Shown here: one piece after another, positions 19,592-30,301 of the stretch
Numbering within the stretch: position 1 is the first letter of the stretch
How the letters are laid out: every line of letters begins with the position of its first letter
Position numbers and translations under genes: made by a program
Notes under the pieces: model-generated
The model's input: the letters and a program-made list of their open reading frames with translations, nothing else
The model's database searches: none
What the model was told of the DNA's origin: nothing
Assembly (NCBI GenBank): GCA_037039685.1
Contig: JAWNGF010000002.1
Coordinates: forward strand, 6,386,001-6,450,000
DNA length: 64,000 nucleotides
Direction: 5' to 3'
Source: Ceratobasidium sp. AG-K
Taxonomy: Eukaryota; Basidiomycota; Agaricomycetes; Cantharellales; Ceratobasidiaceae

Positions 19592-20016
19592 TGTCACGAC
19601 CTTTTCCTTTTCCCTCTTCTGTGTTCTGTTTGGCTCGTGTTTGGTCTCGTTCTCCTCGCCTTGGCGCATATAGTCGCCTTTATGTAAGCCATGACCGCGG
19701 GACATGCCTGCCTGGCTAGTCCCAGTTTTCCCTTGGCGTCCATGGACTTATCACGTTCCCTTTGTTCTGTCCTCGCTTCCCTCGGACTCTTGCCTTTTCT
19801 CCTTTTGTCTTCCCTTGTCGCCTGCTCTCTATTGTACATAGCCACAGTAGTTAGTATATATACCAGCGACACAAGTCTTGCCCCCACAAGACTTGTTCTC
19901 TTGTTGTTTTCCCCTCACACAATCGCGTGACTCACTTAGGCCTTAGTTGCCGCCCCAACCCCCATCATCACTACCTGTGGAGTCTCGGCCTCCAAGGTTC
20001 GGCTAGGGTTGTGACA
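19592..20016 (+). repeat. 5' LTR of E
   Basis: 425 bp, TGTCACGACC to GGTTGTGACA; the first and last ten bases are near-perfect inverted copies. Partner 33163-33587. Confidence 0.95.
19855..19899 (+). promoter_or_regulatory. E core promoter, U3/R hairpin and self-primer
   Basis: TATATATA at 19855-19862, then a perfect 10-bp inverted repeat ACAAGTCTTG (19871-19880) / CAAGACTTGT (19887-19896). ACAAGACTTGTTCT (19886-19899), 31 bp after the TATA box, is the predicted RNA 5' end and is exactly complementary to 20019-20032. Confidence 0.7.
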
Positions 20017-20032
20017 CTAGAACAAGTCTTGT
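20017..20032 (+). other. E primer-binding site (self-priming type)
   Basis: Starts directly after the LTR. AGAACAAGTCTTGT (20019-20032) is a 14-base exact complement of the inferred transcript 5' end. No tRNA match is needed to explain it. Confidence 0.75.
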
Positions 20033-20424
20033 CGCCTTCGCCACGGATACAGCCCTCGTCGCTGTCGGAACCAGGTTTATCATCACCGGGATATCTCTGA
20101 GCAATTGCACACCCTTCACCATTGATAGCTAATACCCCTATATCTCCCCTGCATCATTTACATGTCGAGGCATATTGCAGCTCGCATCCATTAGCCTGTT
20201 GAAGACGTCCCCTATCCTCTGATATCACTGAGCCGTTGCCACCTAATCAGGAAGCGCCGCTTACATATTCTATTGGAACAAGGACCTCTGAGACCCTCGC
20301 CTTGAACCTACCGTCGACTAGGTTCCCCCTACTTATCCATCTCTACCCAGGGGATTTTCTCTTCACCAACAAGTACTAGCCATATTTGGTCGCAGCGCAC
20401 CAGGAAGCGCATTTATTATAGCTC
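20033..20424 (+). other. E leader
   Basis: Non-coding leader before gag. It has a short upstream AUG frame near 20162 and no conserved long ORF, unlike the family A leader. Nothing else recognised. Confidence 0.5.
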
Positions 20425-22107
20425 ATGTCAATCTACCCAGGAGAGGGATCAGTGGCAGGACGCATCAGAACAACCTTTGGTCTAGGCCGATCTACATCCC
20501 AAGTTCCAAGTGCAACCAACATCATGTCCGGTGACGCAGGGACCAGTCGATCGGATCCTACAGTCCAGGGAACGGAGTCACATCAAGTTTCCTTTGGTGT
20601 TGGAGCCCCAGCGGCTACATCATCTCCGCCCAATGCAAATCGCGATAACGCCTCCATGCGCACTGGGGATCTTCACCCCCCAGAAGCTAGTGGACGAGTG
20701 GAGACGATACCATCGGACCAATATATCAAAGACCAGTTGGAAAATGGTCAATGGTACAACAATTGCGGAACCACTAATGAAGACATTGCCGCGTTCCTAC
20801 TCGAAATAGCGCAACGAATCGAAATCACGAACAGACGCGTTGACAACATTCATCAATGGGTACTCTGGAATGCAGGAGATGGCGACCTCAACCTACAAAG
20901 TATTCAGGCCACTCAAGCCGATGTTCAAACAAATCAAGCGCTCCTCAATACCATGCAGAACGACATGGACATTCTAATTCTTCAAGCAGGAGGGCGCGCT
21001 TACCAACCTCGTAACCAAGGAACAGGAGCAAATCCTGGCGTATCGCAACCCCCGGGCGGGACTCCCCTCAATCAACAAGCACTAGGAAGGTCCACTGGAC
21101 GATTCACACTTGGTTCAGCTCCCGTCGCCACTCAGGGTATAACCCCCACTGCTCCTCGAACTGCTAAAAAGAGTTCAGCCAGCAAACCTCCCGAATACAA
21201 TGGCGAACGCGGTCAGAAGGCTAGGGACTTTACCTTCGCCTGTAACCTCTACATCAGTACTTCGGAGTTGCGTTACGATACAGTAGATCAGCAGATCCTC
21301 TTTGTTGTCTCGTACCTAAGGGGGGAAGCCAGGGAATGGATTCGCCCATTCCTTGAGAAAGAAATGTCTGGCATCCCTCAACCTATCCTTAACGACATGA
21401 CCCTTTTCGAGGAAGCCTTCGAGGAAGCCTTTGGCAAAGTAGAGCAAGCGGAAGTTTATCGGCAAAAATATCGAAATCTGAAACAAACCAAGTCAGTGGT
21501 CGACTACATTTCGAATTTCCGAACCTATTCCAGCGCCTTGGGTTACAATGAGGCCACCCTCAAAGACGATTTTTACTCAGGGCTCAAAGACGAAATCCAG
21601 GACGTCATGTCAATTCAGAGCATTGATCGCCACATCATTTCCCTCACACAGTTGATGAATCACGCGTCTAGGATTGATGCAAGCCTTATTGCACGAAATC
21701 TGGAGAAAAAGGCCAAGGGCCTGGAGAAGGCGACATCGAGCGGAACCTTCAAGAAGGTGACCACGAGCGCAACAGCGCAGAAGACACAATTCAAGGAGGG
21801 AGACAGGGTGTATACCATGGGACCAAAGGGCGCAACCAGGGGACAAATTACAAAAATTGGGAACAACAAGAAGGGCTTCAAAATTCCCACCATCAAATGG
21901 GAAGATGGCTCTGAGAGCGAACTCCCATTCCCCTACCTTCGCCTAAACACCCGCACGGTCGCAGGAATTGAAATGGCAGCAACCAGTAGTTCAGAACTCA
22001 CTTGTTACCGCTGCCAGAAGAAGGGCCACATCGCGAAAAATTGCGTCGTCAAGATAGCCGCTCTGGAAGAAGTCTCTGATGAGGAGTCGGGAAAAGGCAG
22101 TGTCTGA
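20425..22107 (+). CDS. gag: Gag of E (560 aa), intact
   Basis: Structural Gag with its ATG at 20425. A Ser/Pro/Gly-rich N-terminal third is followed by a helical stretch (EDIAAFLLEIAQRIEITNRR) and the Ty3-type Gag core (KPPEYNGERGQKARDFTFAC, AREWIRPFLEKE, KYRNLKQTKSVVDYISNFRT, DDFYSGLKDEIQ). A CCHC zinc knuckle, CYRCQKKGHIAKNC, lies near the C-terminus. It shares core wording with family A Gag (DDFY.GLKDEI) but is longer. Ends 44 bases before pol. Confidence 0.92.
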   Translation: MSIYPGEGSVAGRIRTTFGLGRSTSQVPSATNIMSGDAGTSRSDPTVQGTESHQVSFGVGAPAATSSPPNANRDNASMRTGDLHPPEASGRVETIPSDQYIKDQLENGQWYNNCGTTNEDIAAFLLEIAQRIEITNRRVDNIHQWVLWNAGDGDLNLQSIQATQADVQTNQALLNTMQNDMDILILQAGGRAYQPRNQGTGANPGVSQPPGGTPLNQQALGRSTGRFTLGSAPVATQGITPTAPRTAKKSSASKPPEYNGERGQKARDFTFACNLYISTSELRYDTVDQQILFVVSYLRGEAREWIRPFLEKEMSGIPQPILNDMTLFEEAFEEAFGKVEQAEVYRQKYRNLKQTKSVVDYISNFRTYSSALGYNEATLKDDFYSGLKDEIQDVMSIQSIDRHIISLTQLMNHASRIDASLIARNLEKKAKGLEKATSSGTFKKVTTSATAQKTQFKEGDRVYTMGPKGATRGQITKIGNNKKGFKIPTIKWEDGSESELPFPYLRLNTRTVAGIEMAATSSSELTCYRCQKKGHIAKNCVVKIAALEEVSDEESGKGSV

Positions 22108-22151
22108 AGGGAGCATCAGGCGCCCTGAAGACAGAATTAGATCGTGTTGCC

Positions 22152-23835
22152 ATGGAGAATCGTAATCAGTCTGTAAACGAATTATATCTATGTTCCACCG
22201 AATACGCAGACCAACTCCGTGTGCCGATAACGATCAAAAGCCTGAAAAACCTTATCACCGTTGCTATGATTGATTCCGGCGCCTCCGGGAACTTCATCAA
22301 TTCTGAATATATCTCTAAACACAAAATCCCTACGAAAAAGAAAAAAGTGGCACGACGGGTACAAGTTATAGATGGACGCCCAATTGCAAATGGACTAATC
22401 GAGCGGGAAGCAACTTTCCATGTCATCATGAATGATCACGTCGAAGAAATCACATGCGACGTGGCACCCTTAGGACGGCACACTGTGGTCTTGGGAATCC
22501 CTTGGTTGAAGAAGCATAACCCTCAAATCAATTGGTCAAAAGGGACATTGGAGTTCAACTCGGAGTTCTGCGTGTCGGAATGCCTGTGTGAAGATCTCAA
22601 CGCCATAGAAGGGGGAATAGTGGGAAAACTTCCCAACGAATACCTTGAATTCCAGGATGTCTTTGTCGCCAAGGAGGTTGATAAGCTTCCCCCTCACCGG
22701 CCCTATGATCTCAAAATTGAACTCGAATCTGGTGCAAAACCCAAAATTGGGGTTGTTTACTCATTAACCAAGGAGGAAGATAGAATCCTAAAGGCCTGGA
22801 TCGACGAGAACCTGGAAAAAGGCTTCATCGTTCCCTCAACTTCTCAATGGGCATCACCAGTTATGTTTGTCCGCCGTCACGACATCGATGGCGTACCCCA
22901 ACCACCAAGATTATGCATGGATTATCGGTACCTTAACAGGTGGACAAAGAAGAACCGATACCCCCTACCCCGAACGGATGACCTAATTGAGCGAGTCAAA
23001 GGGGCCAAGATCTTTACCAAATTAGATCTGAAATCGGGCTACAACCTAGTCAGGGTCGCAGAAGAAGACGTATACAAAACGGCCTTTAGAACTAAATATG
23101 GCCTGTTTGAAACCAAAGTCATGCCGTTTGGCCTGACCAATGCTCCAGCAACGTTCCAGAATATGATGGACATGGAGTTCAGGGACATTAAAGGAGTCTA
23201 CATGGAAATCTACATTGATGACATCTTAATCTTCTCCAAAGAACCTGAAGAACATCCATCTCATGTGAAAGAAGTACTTCGTCGACTACAACGCCTGGGT
23301 CTATATTGCTCCCTCAAGAAGTGTTCGTTCCATGTTTCAAAGGTTGACTATCTGGGTCTGGTAATCTCGGGAGAAGTTGTTGAAATGCAAGAAGAAAAGG
23401 TGTCGGCGATCAAGAGGTGGCCCGTTCCCAAAAACGTTACAGATGTACAAACATTCCTAGGGTTTGCAAACTTCTATCGGCGATTTATCCAAGGCTATAC
23501 CCACATAGCGCGACCTCTCTATGACTTAACAATGAAAGGGAAACCCTGGGAATGGACCAAGGAAACACAGGCCAGCTTTGAGCGAATAATTCAAGAATTC
23601 CAACAAGCACCGATACTACTGCAACCGGATCAAGAAAAGGGATTCATCATTGAGTGCGATGCATCAGACAAGGCCACAGGAGCAGTCCTCAGCCAATATG
23701 GGACGGATAACAAACTTCACCCTGTCGCCTTCATGTCCAAAAGCCTGTCACCAGCGGAGCGGAACTACGATATTTTTGATAAGGAACTTTTGGCAATCAT
23801 TAAGGCCTTTAAAGAATGGCGCCATCTATTGGAAG
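22152..23835 (+). CDS. pol: Pol of E, protease-RT-RNase H start (interrupted by A2)
   Basis: ATG in a good context (GCCATGG). Protease IDSGASGNFI at about residue 41. RT has LKSGYNLVRV, MPFGLTNAPATFQ and YIDDIL at about residue 354. RNase H starts ECDASDKATG. The frame breaks at 23835 within EWRHLLE-G, where A2 inserted with duplication GGAAG, and resumes in frame at 30713. No stops in this part. Confidence 0.93.
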
Positions 23836-24241
23836 TGTCATGAGCTGACTAAGCTCAGACATTTTATTCTGATTTTATATCTTTTTTTCCGAACACTTTC
23901 CTTTTTTGGTACAAATGTCCTCTGGCGCTTAACTTGTATCATGTGATGTATTTGTCTTTTCATTTGATATTGGTGATGCTTCCGGAACTTCCAGAATGCC
24001 GAGTCATATCTCTTATCTCGGTTGTACTCGGCTTTCCCACACTGATAGATGATGACGTGGCACTGATCCCTCATGTATATAAACCCAGAGGTCAAGCCGG
24101 TTAACGACAAGGCTTGACCTCCTTTCCACTAGGACTTGCTCAATCAAATCCTCTAAACTATCACTATTCCTTGGGTTCTAAGACTTGCCTAAGTCGAACC
24201 CCTTAACCTTTATACATACCTAATTGACCCAAGTCGGGACA
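23836..24241 (+). repeat. 5' LTR of A2
   Basis: 406 bp, paired with 30302-30707. TATATAAA near 24076-24083; inverted repeat AGGTCAAGCC/GGCTTGACCT; self-primer AAGGCTTGACCT at 24109-24120, complementary to the bases just after the LTR (24244-24255). Confidence 0.95.
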
Positions 24242-24680
24242 TTAGGTCAAGCCTTCTTAAAAAGCATCAGCCTCAAAGCTCCTGCTTTTTCCACCAAGTA
24301 GATAGAACGTACACGGGAAAACGGGCATAGTACAACGGACGAAGAGCTATACTTGATATAGACCAGTAGTCCCACGTCGCTATACGCTGTCAGTGAACCC
24401 AATCGTTATCCTCTTTCGGGTCATAGCGGCTTTAGTCAGCTAAATACACCCTCACTCTGTTATACACTGTCGCTATCACGCCCGCCCAAGGCTGTTGATA
24501 ACTGATAAGATCAGATAAGGAGTATATAAAGCAAAAGCTTAGCGTTTAGCACCCTTCACATCCAAATCAACATCTCAAGGAAGCCAGATCCTCTCAAGCA
24601 AAACTGGAAAGTGGTCGGAGCACCACCCAAGTTAACACTCTCGTCCATCAAGAACCACATAAACCCGTCGTTTCCATCAC
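24242..24680 (+). other. A2 leader: primer-binding site, AUG-free, intron 1 absent
   Basis: Begins with the self-primer binding site TTAGGTCAAGCCTT. It contains the internal TATA motif (GAGTATATAAAGC near 24521) and no ATG at all. Around 24679/24680 the sequence TTTCCATCA joins CCTCTGC directly, where A1 and A3 have a 69-nt intron. Confidence 0.7.
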
Positions 24681-25471
24681 CTCTGCGAAGCAGTCTTTAG
24701 ACTAAAGGACTTCGTACTTGATCTAGACACCAAAGTCGACAAATTAAACAGTCGAATCGAAGTGCTAGAAGAAGATCAAGTCGAACAAGCAGAGGATTTA
24801 AGGGTCGAACGTACCAGAAACAACGAAAACCACAACCAACTCGAGGCCGATTATCAATCCCTCCATTCAAGGCTCGAGTTCATCGAAATTAACCTTGACA
24901 ATACAAACAAGCAACAAGCCGATCAAGATCGTGTCCAAAGCATAAATCTAGCAGACACTAATATCGAAGTCGAACGATTGCAAGAACAAACCCGTGTCTT
25001 GATTGAAAACTGCGACCAACTTATAAAAATCCAAGAAAAACACACTCGAAAGGTCGAAAATCTCATCAGCAACAACAAACGGCAGTGGCGTACTATCGAA
25101 ACCCTTAAAGACAAAATCAAGGGCAAATACTGTCATCAAGCAGCAGAAGTGCGTATTCCTATTAATCAGGATTACCGCCTTCTAAATCACCTCAATACTA
25201 TCGCGCCCAACCCTTTTCAGTGGGACCAAGACCTCGACTCACACAGGAACAACACAGGGAACAACTTAGACTAGAGTCCCTAAAACTCTTTATTGAAGAC
25301 GTTCATCGTAACTACATATACAAACAGTACGACGAACTAGGAGTAATCAACGCGTTGTTCTTGGAAGACGAAAATCTTGAATTGATATTTTTGAGGAGTT
25401 TGCGCACCATTAAAGACAGAAGGGTTCGAAGAAGAATCCGTGATATTTTGTACGGTCTGGGATCCCAATAA
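24681..25471 (+). CDS. ORF0 of A2: coiled-coil protein, no AUG
   Basis: Same protein as in A1: a coiled-coil part from LCEAVFRLKDFVLDLDTK to IAPNPFQ, then, after removal of a 50-nt GT-AG intron (25220-25269), LESLKLFIEDVHRNY to ILYGLGSQ and a TAA at 25469-25471. About 245 codons, 34 bases before the gag ATG. No stops or indels relative to A1 over the whole frame, which argues for coding constraint. No AUG exists in this frame or in the other two frames upstream of gag. Start unknown; the role may be structural or RNA-binding, but nothing in the sequence names one. Confidence 0.6.
25220..25269 (+). other. Intron 2 of A2 ORF0 (50 nt)
   Basis: GTGGGACC to ACTTAG with CTCAC inside; the same length and position as in A1. 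Its retention together with the loss of intron 1 suggests that splicing of the two introns is independent. Confidence 0.6.
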
Positions 25472-25504
25472 ACCAATAAATCTACCTGTTTTCCCCACTC
25501 CGAT

Positions 25505-26857
25505 ATGTCAAGAGCCCCATCACCCAGTCAAGGGGGATTTACCCAAATCTCAGCGACATCCGGACCCGAAGTAGTTGCACATGCAATCAATGCCTTAATA
25601 GACGAAGTGCGAAAAATTAACGGTCATATTAATGCCTTAAATGGTATCACCTCTACCCTAGAACAGGGGATCGACAATAATATTGCAGATATCCACGCAA
25701 TTCAAAATCAAACTGCACAAATCGCACCCCTTCACCAATTAATGAATGCAGTGTCTCAGTCACTCGCAAACCTAGGGGCAACACCCTCCACCACTGCGTC
25801 AACAACCACCCCAGGATACAAACTCAAAATGCATCCCCCAGAAGAATTTTCTGGAGATGTAGATAAATTTGACGAGTTTAAGTCGCAATGTACCTTGTAC
25901 ATAAATCATACGTCGCCACAAGCAACCACAGAACAAAAAATCACGTATATCATGGGTTATTGCAAGGGGCCTGCCTATGTATGGATGCAACCTGGAATTG
26001 ATGTAGACACAGCAAGAAGGGGAGCAACAAATTGGCTACACGACATGGATGAATTCTGGAACAAAATGCAAGCTAGGTTTGGCGATGTTCACAAGATCGA
26101 CCGATATAGGCAATTATACAAGAAATTGACCCAGAAGAACTCTGTCCAAGATTATCTACGAGACTTCGTCACTTATTCATCGGTACTTGGGTACACGGAT
26201 CGAGTACTTCGTGATGATTTCTATGATGGTCTTAAGGATGAAATCAAGATGGCCATGGTGTCACAGAACTTTAAACCCCATGAAGCGACAAGAACATTCA
26301 ACCAAGTTCGCGAAAGAGCCCTGGAAATTGACTCCACAATGAATGCTATTAACGCACCAAAGAAGTTGCAAAACCCACAAACCACCACTTCGAAACAAAG
26401 TACTTCAAAGACAACCACAAGTACTCCAAACACCTCACTAGGTCAAAGATTCAATGTAAACGATTGAGTCTTTATGTCAAAGCCTACAGGGGGGGAGCAA
26501 TATGGCAAAATCTCAAGCATTTCCCGAAACGCCAAGGGCCGTCCAGTTCCACAGATCTCCTGGGATGATGGGACAAAAGGGAATGTCCCTTTTGGAGCAA
26601 TTCAAAGAGACACCCGAACCAGTAACCTCAACGCTCCTACCATCCAAACACCCAAAACCCCCACTCCTGCTAAAGACCCTAATGCAATGGATCTTGATGG
26701 AAAAGGAAAAGGACCAATGATTTGCTTCACCTGCGGCGGCAAGGGACACTCAGCAAGAGTCTGTCCTTCCAAGAACACAGCGTCAGGGTTTGAAGCTCAG
26801 ATTGAAGAAATCTCTTCAGACATCGAATCGGGAAAAGACGTCACCGAGGCTTATTAA
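25505..26857 (+). pseudogene. gag: Gag of A2 with one in-frame stop
   Basis: 450-codon Gag starting MSRAPSPSQGG. A TGA at 26465-26467 (after FNVND, where A1 has CGT for Arg) cuts it at about residue 320, before the zinc knuckle CFTCGGKGHSARVC. Otherwise closely similar to A1 Gag. The element would need Gag from another copy or stop readthrough. Confidence 0.9.
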
Positions 26858-26892
26858 GGAGCCAAGTACTCGGTGATATATTAGCTAGTAAT

Positions 26893-29800
26893 ATGGATGA
26901 ACTAGAAATCATGTCAATATCAAATGAAAACCAATTATACCTTGATTTCACCGCTCATCCACTAGCTACGGCTCCTGGTTCTAAGTCAGTCAACAGATCA
27001 AAAAGATTCTCTGGACAAGCACTCCTTGACTGCGGCGCAACCTCCTGTTTCATCAACCCTTCCCTAGCAAAAGAAGCAAACCTCCCCCTTTTCCAACACG
27101 AAAAACCCAAGACTCTGCGAGTTATAGACGGACGAGAAGTCTCGTCCGGAAAAGTCACCCACTATACCAAATTTAAACTTGTCATGGGAACTCATTCCAG
27201 TGAAATAGAATGTCATGTTACAAACATTGGAAGACACCCTATCGTACTCGGGATGTCATGGCTCAAGAAACATAACCCACAAATTAACTGGAAAAATAGG
27301 ACAATTGCGTACACAAGCGAATTCTGCTCAAAAAACTGCCTAGAAGTCCCATCTACGCTCCAAATCGCAGCAGAAACCACATTACCAGAGGAATATAAAG
27401 AGTTCACAGATGTGTTCGACGAGTCCAGATTAGAGGAACTCCCACCTCACAGGCCAACTGACATTACGCTCGACCTCCTACCAGAAGCTAAACTAAAGCA
27501 TGGCCCTATTTACAAAACATCCCCAGCTGAAGACAAAGAAATGAAGAAAGTACTAGAAACCCTTATCCGAAGGGGACACATTCAGATTTCTAAGTCTCCT
27601 TTGGCTTCCCCGGTTCTGTTTGTCAAAAAACCACATCCAGAAGATCCAAACAACCCAGAATTACGCTTTTGCGTTGACTACAGATATGTGAATTCGCTAT
27701 GCAAATTCAACGCAAGTGGAATACCTCTATTGGATCAATGGTTAAGGGCCCTAGAAGGATTTGTCATTGGCACCACTCTAGATTTGGCACAAGGATTCCA
27801 TCAAACCCGAATAGCAGCAGGCCATGAATGGAAAACAGCATTCAAAACTCAATACGGCATGTATGAATGGAAAGTCATGCCCTTTGGTCTCAAAAACGCC
27901 CCATCAAGCTTCCAGTCCCTAATGAACTCTATATTCAGGGACATTATGGGGGTTTTTGTACTCGTATACATTGATGATATCTTTGTTTTTTCCAAACGAG
28001 TCGAAGATCATCCAGGACACGTGAAAGAGGTGCTAAGAAGACTAAGGGAACACAAGCTGATTGCGAAATTGAGGAAATGCAAGTTCCACCAAACCAAACT
28101 GGAGTGGGTAGGATTGGTCATTTCCAATAAAGGAATCGAAACGGATCAGGAAAAGGTCACGGCGGCTATGAATTGGAAGGACCCCAAAAACGTCAAACAG
28201 GTTCAAGAATTCCTAGGATTCGTCAATTTCTATCGAAGATTCATTCAAGACTTTGCCGGCAAAGCCAGACCTCTGTACAACCTACTTAAGAAGGATCAAA
28301 AGTGGCAATGGACAAGCAAAGAACAAGAGGCCATGAATGCGCTAAAAGAAGCTCTTAAAGTGGCACCTGTAATGATGCAGCCCGATCAGAATAAGGAATT
28401 TTTCCTCGAGACAGACGCATCGGGATTTGCCACAGGAGCAGTTTTGTCTCAGAAGGATGAAGAAGGGAAATTACACCCTGTAGCATTTCTTTCTAAATCA
28501 CTAAATCCGGCTGAGAGAAACTATGACATTTTCGATAAAGAACTATTGGCAATAATTAGAGCTTTCAAAGAATGGCGGCATTTACTTCAAGGCACAGAAA
28601 AAGCCATTCAAGTGATAACAGATCACAAAAATTTGGAATACTTCTCATCATCCAAACAATTGAATCAACGCCAAATCCGCTGGATGAATTTCTTAGTAGA
28701 CTTCAACTTCCAAATCTTGTACAGGCCAGGAAGCCAAAACAAAAAGGCAGACATTCTCTCGAGGCGATATGACCTGGAACCTTTGGGGGGGGTAGAGAAC
28801 CAAGTCCTCCTCAAACCAGACATTTTCATTTCGGCTATTACCCCAGACCAGGAGATCAACGATCTAATCAGAGAAGCAATCCTTGAAGATCCCAGATTAG
28901 AGGAAGCCCACAATAAGTTGAGAAATGGAGAAAAAGTCAAAGATTGGGAATACAGAGAAGGACTCCTAATGTTCAAAGGGAAGATCTTTGTCCCAAAGGA
29001 TGAATCCATCAGGAACCTGATATTGGAATCGCGCCATGACAATATTACAGCTGGGCATCCTGGACAAGCAAGAACATTAGAATTGGTCTCAAGAACTTAC
29101 TACTGGCCAACCATGAAGAAATTTGTCAACTCCTATGTGTCACACTGCGAAACATGCATTCGAATTAAACCATCGAACCAACTCCCCACAGGACTACTGC
29201 GTCCTTTACATATCCCTGAGAGACCCTGGGAAGAAATCTCCTATGACATGATTGTAGGGCTCCCAGAATCAGAAGGATATGACGCAATCCTGACAGTAGT
29301 AGATCGGTTCTCCAAGATGGCACACTATCTCCCTTGCAAATCCACGGCCACAGCAGTAGACATAGCCAATATTTTTGTCGCAAACATTTGGAAACTTCAC
29401 GGCACTCCAAAGGCAACAGTTTCGGATAGAGGATCCACTTTCAACTCAAAGTTCATTAAGCATTTGTACAAACGGTTGGACGTAAAACCTACCTTCAGCA
29501 CAGCCTACCATCCAAGAACAGACGGACAGTCAGAAAGAGCAAACCAAGTCGTTGAAATCTTTATCAGAGCTTTTGTCAATCACAGGCAAAACGACTGGGT
29601 GGCCCTACTCCCTATGGCAGAATTTGCTTACAACAATGGAATTCAAGCATCCACTGGCAAAACCCCTTTCCAAATCTGCCAGGGTTTCAACCCTAGAATG
29701 AACATCGGGGAAGAATCAGACTATACTGTTCCTGAAGCTGATGCCCATGCGGAATTCCTGTTGAAAGGATACGACGAAGTCAAAGCTGCCCTCATCCTAG

Positions 29801-30291
29801 CAAACCAATCCTATAAATATTACTTTGATAAAGGAGCCAAAGAACCAGAAGAGATAAACCCGGGGGATAAAGTCTGGCTTAGTCATCAGAATATTTCCAC
29901 AGATAGACCCTCAGTAAAACTCTCCCACAAAGTTTTAGGCCCTTACAAAGTAATGGAAAAAGTAGGAACTCATGCCTTTAGACTGGAATTACCAAAATCA
30001 ATGAAAGTTCATCCTGTCTTCCACGTTATGCTGCTCAAGAAATTCCACTCTGATCCCCACGGCCGCGAACCCGCTCAACCACCCCCTATTGTCACACAAG
30101 ATGGAGAGGAAGAATGGGAAGTCGAAGAGGTCCTTAATTCCAAGAAAATCCGCCGTCAACTCCACTATTACGTTAAGTGGAAAGGATACTCTCATGCAGA
30201 CAACTCTTGGCAGTCAAAGGAAGATCTCAAGAACACTCCTGAACTGGTTGATAAATTTCACAAACTCCATCCCACAGCGCCAGGCCCTTAG
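26893..30291 (+). CDS. pol: Pol of A2 (1132 aa), intact
   Basis: Same length and domain order as A1 Pol: DCGA protease, YIDD reverse transcriptase, ETDASG RNase H, HHCC and D,D-35-E integrase, C-terminal chromodomain with YYVKWKGY and NSW. It keeps Arg where A1 has Trp or Gln at former CpG sites (for example VVDRFSKMAHY), so it is probably nearer the active form. It is in the -1 frame relative to gag, like A1. Confidence 0.95.
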   Translation: MDELEIMSISNENQLYLDFTAHPLATAPGSKSVNRSKRFSGQALLDCGATSCFINPSLAKEANLPLFQHEKPKTLRVIDGREVSSGKVTHYTKFKLVMGTHSSEIECHVTNIGRHPIVLGMSWLKKHNPQINWKNRTIAYTSEFCSKNCLEVPSTLQIAAETTLPEEYKEFTDVFDESRLEELPPHRPTDITLDLLPEAKLKHGPIYKTSPAEDKEMKKVLETLIRRGHIQISKSPLASPVLFVKKPHPEDPNNPELRFCVDYRYVNSLCKFNASGIPLLDQWLRALEGFVIGTTLDLAQGFHQTRIAAGHEWKTAFKTQYGMYEWKVMPFGLKNAPSSFQSLMNSIFRDIMGVFVLVYIDDIFVFSKRVEDHPGHVKEVLRRLREHKLIAKLRKCKFHQTKLEWVGLVISNKGIETDQEKVTAAMNWKDPKNVKQVQEFLGFVNFYRRFIQDFAGKARPLYNLLKKDQKWQWTSKEQEAMNALKEALKVAPVMMQPDQNKEFFLETDASGFATGAVLSQKDEEGKLHPVAFLSKSLNPAERNYDIFDKELLAIIRAFKEWRHLLQGTEKAIQVITDHKNLEYFSSSKQLNQRQIRWMNFLVDFNFQILYRPGSQNKKADILSRRYDLEPLGGVENQVLLKPDIFISAITPDQEINDLIREAILEDPRLEEAHNKLRNGEKVKDWEYREGLLMFKGKIFVPKDESIRNLILESRHDNITAGHPGQARTLELVSRTYYWPTMKKFVNSYVSHCETCIRIKPSNQLPTGLLRPLHIPERPWEEISYDMIVGLPESEGYDAILTVVDRFSKMAHYLPCKSTATAVDIANIFVANIWKLHGTPKATVSDRGSTFNSKFIKHLYKRLDVKPTFSTAYHPRTDGQSERANQVVEIFIRAFVNHRQNDWVALLPMAEFAYNNGIQASTGKTPFQICQGFNPRMNIGEESDYTVPEADAHAEFLLKGYDEVKAALILANQSYKYYFDKGAKEPEEINPGDKVWLSHQNISTDRPSVKLSHKVLGPYKVMEKVGTHAFRLELPKSMKVHPVFHVMLLKKFHSDPHGREPAQPPPIVTQDGEEEWEVEEVLNSKKIRRQLHYYVKWKGYSHADNSWQSKEDLKNTPELVDKFHKLHPTAPGP

Positions 30292-30301
30292 GAGGGGGTA
30301 A

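Noticed and set aside
24669..24690. Loss of intron 1 in A2 as a random deletion
   Set aside because: The ends coincide exactly with GT and AG, and there is no direct repeat that would promote slippage; still not excluded without RNA data.
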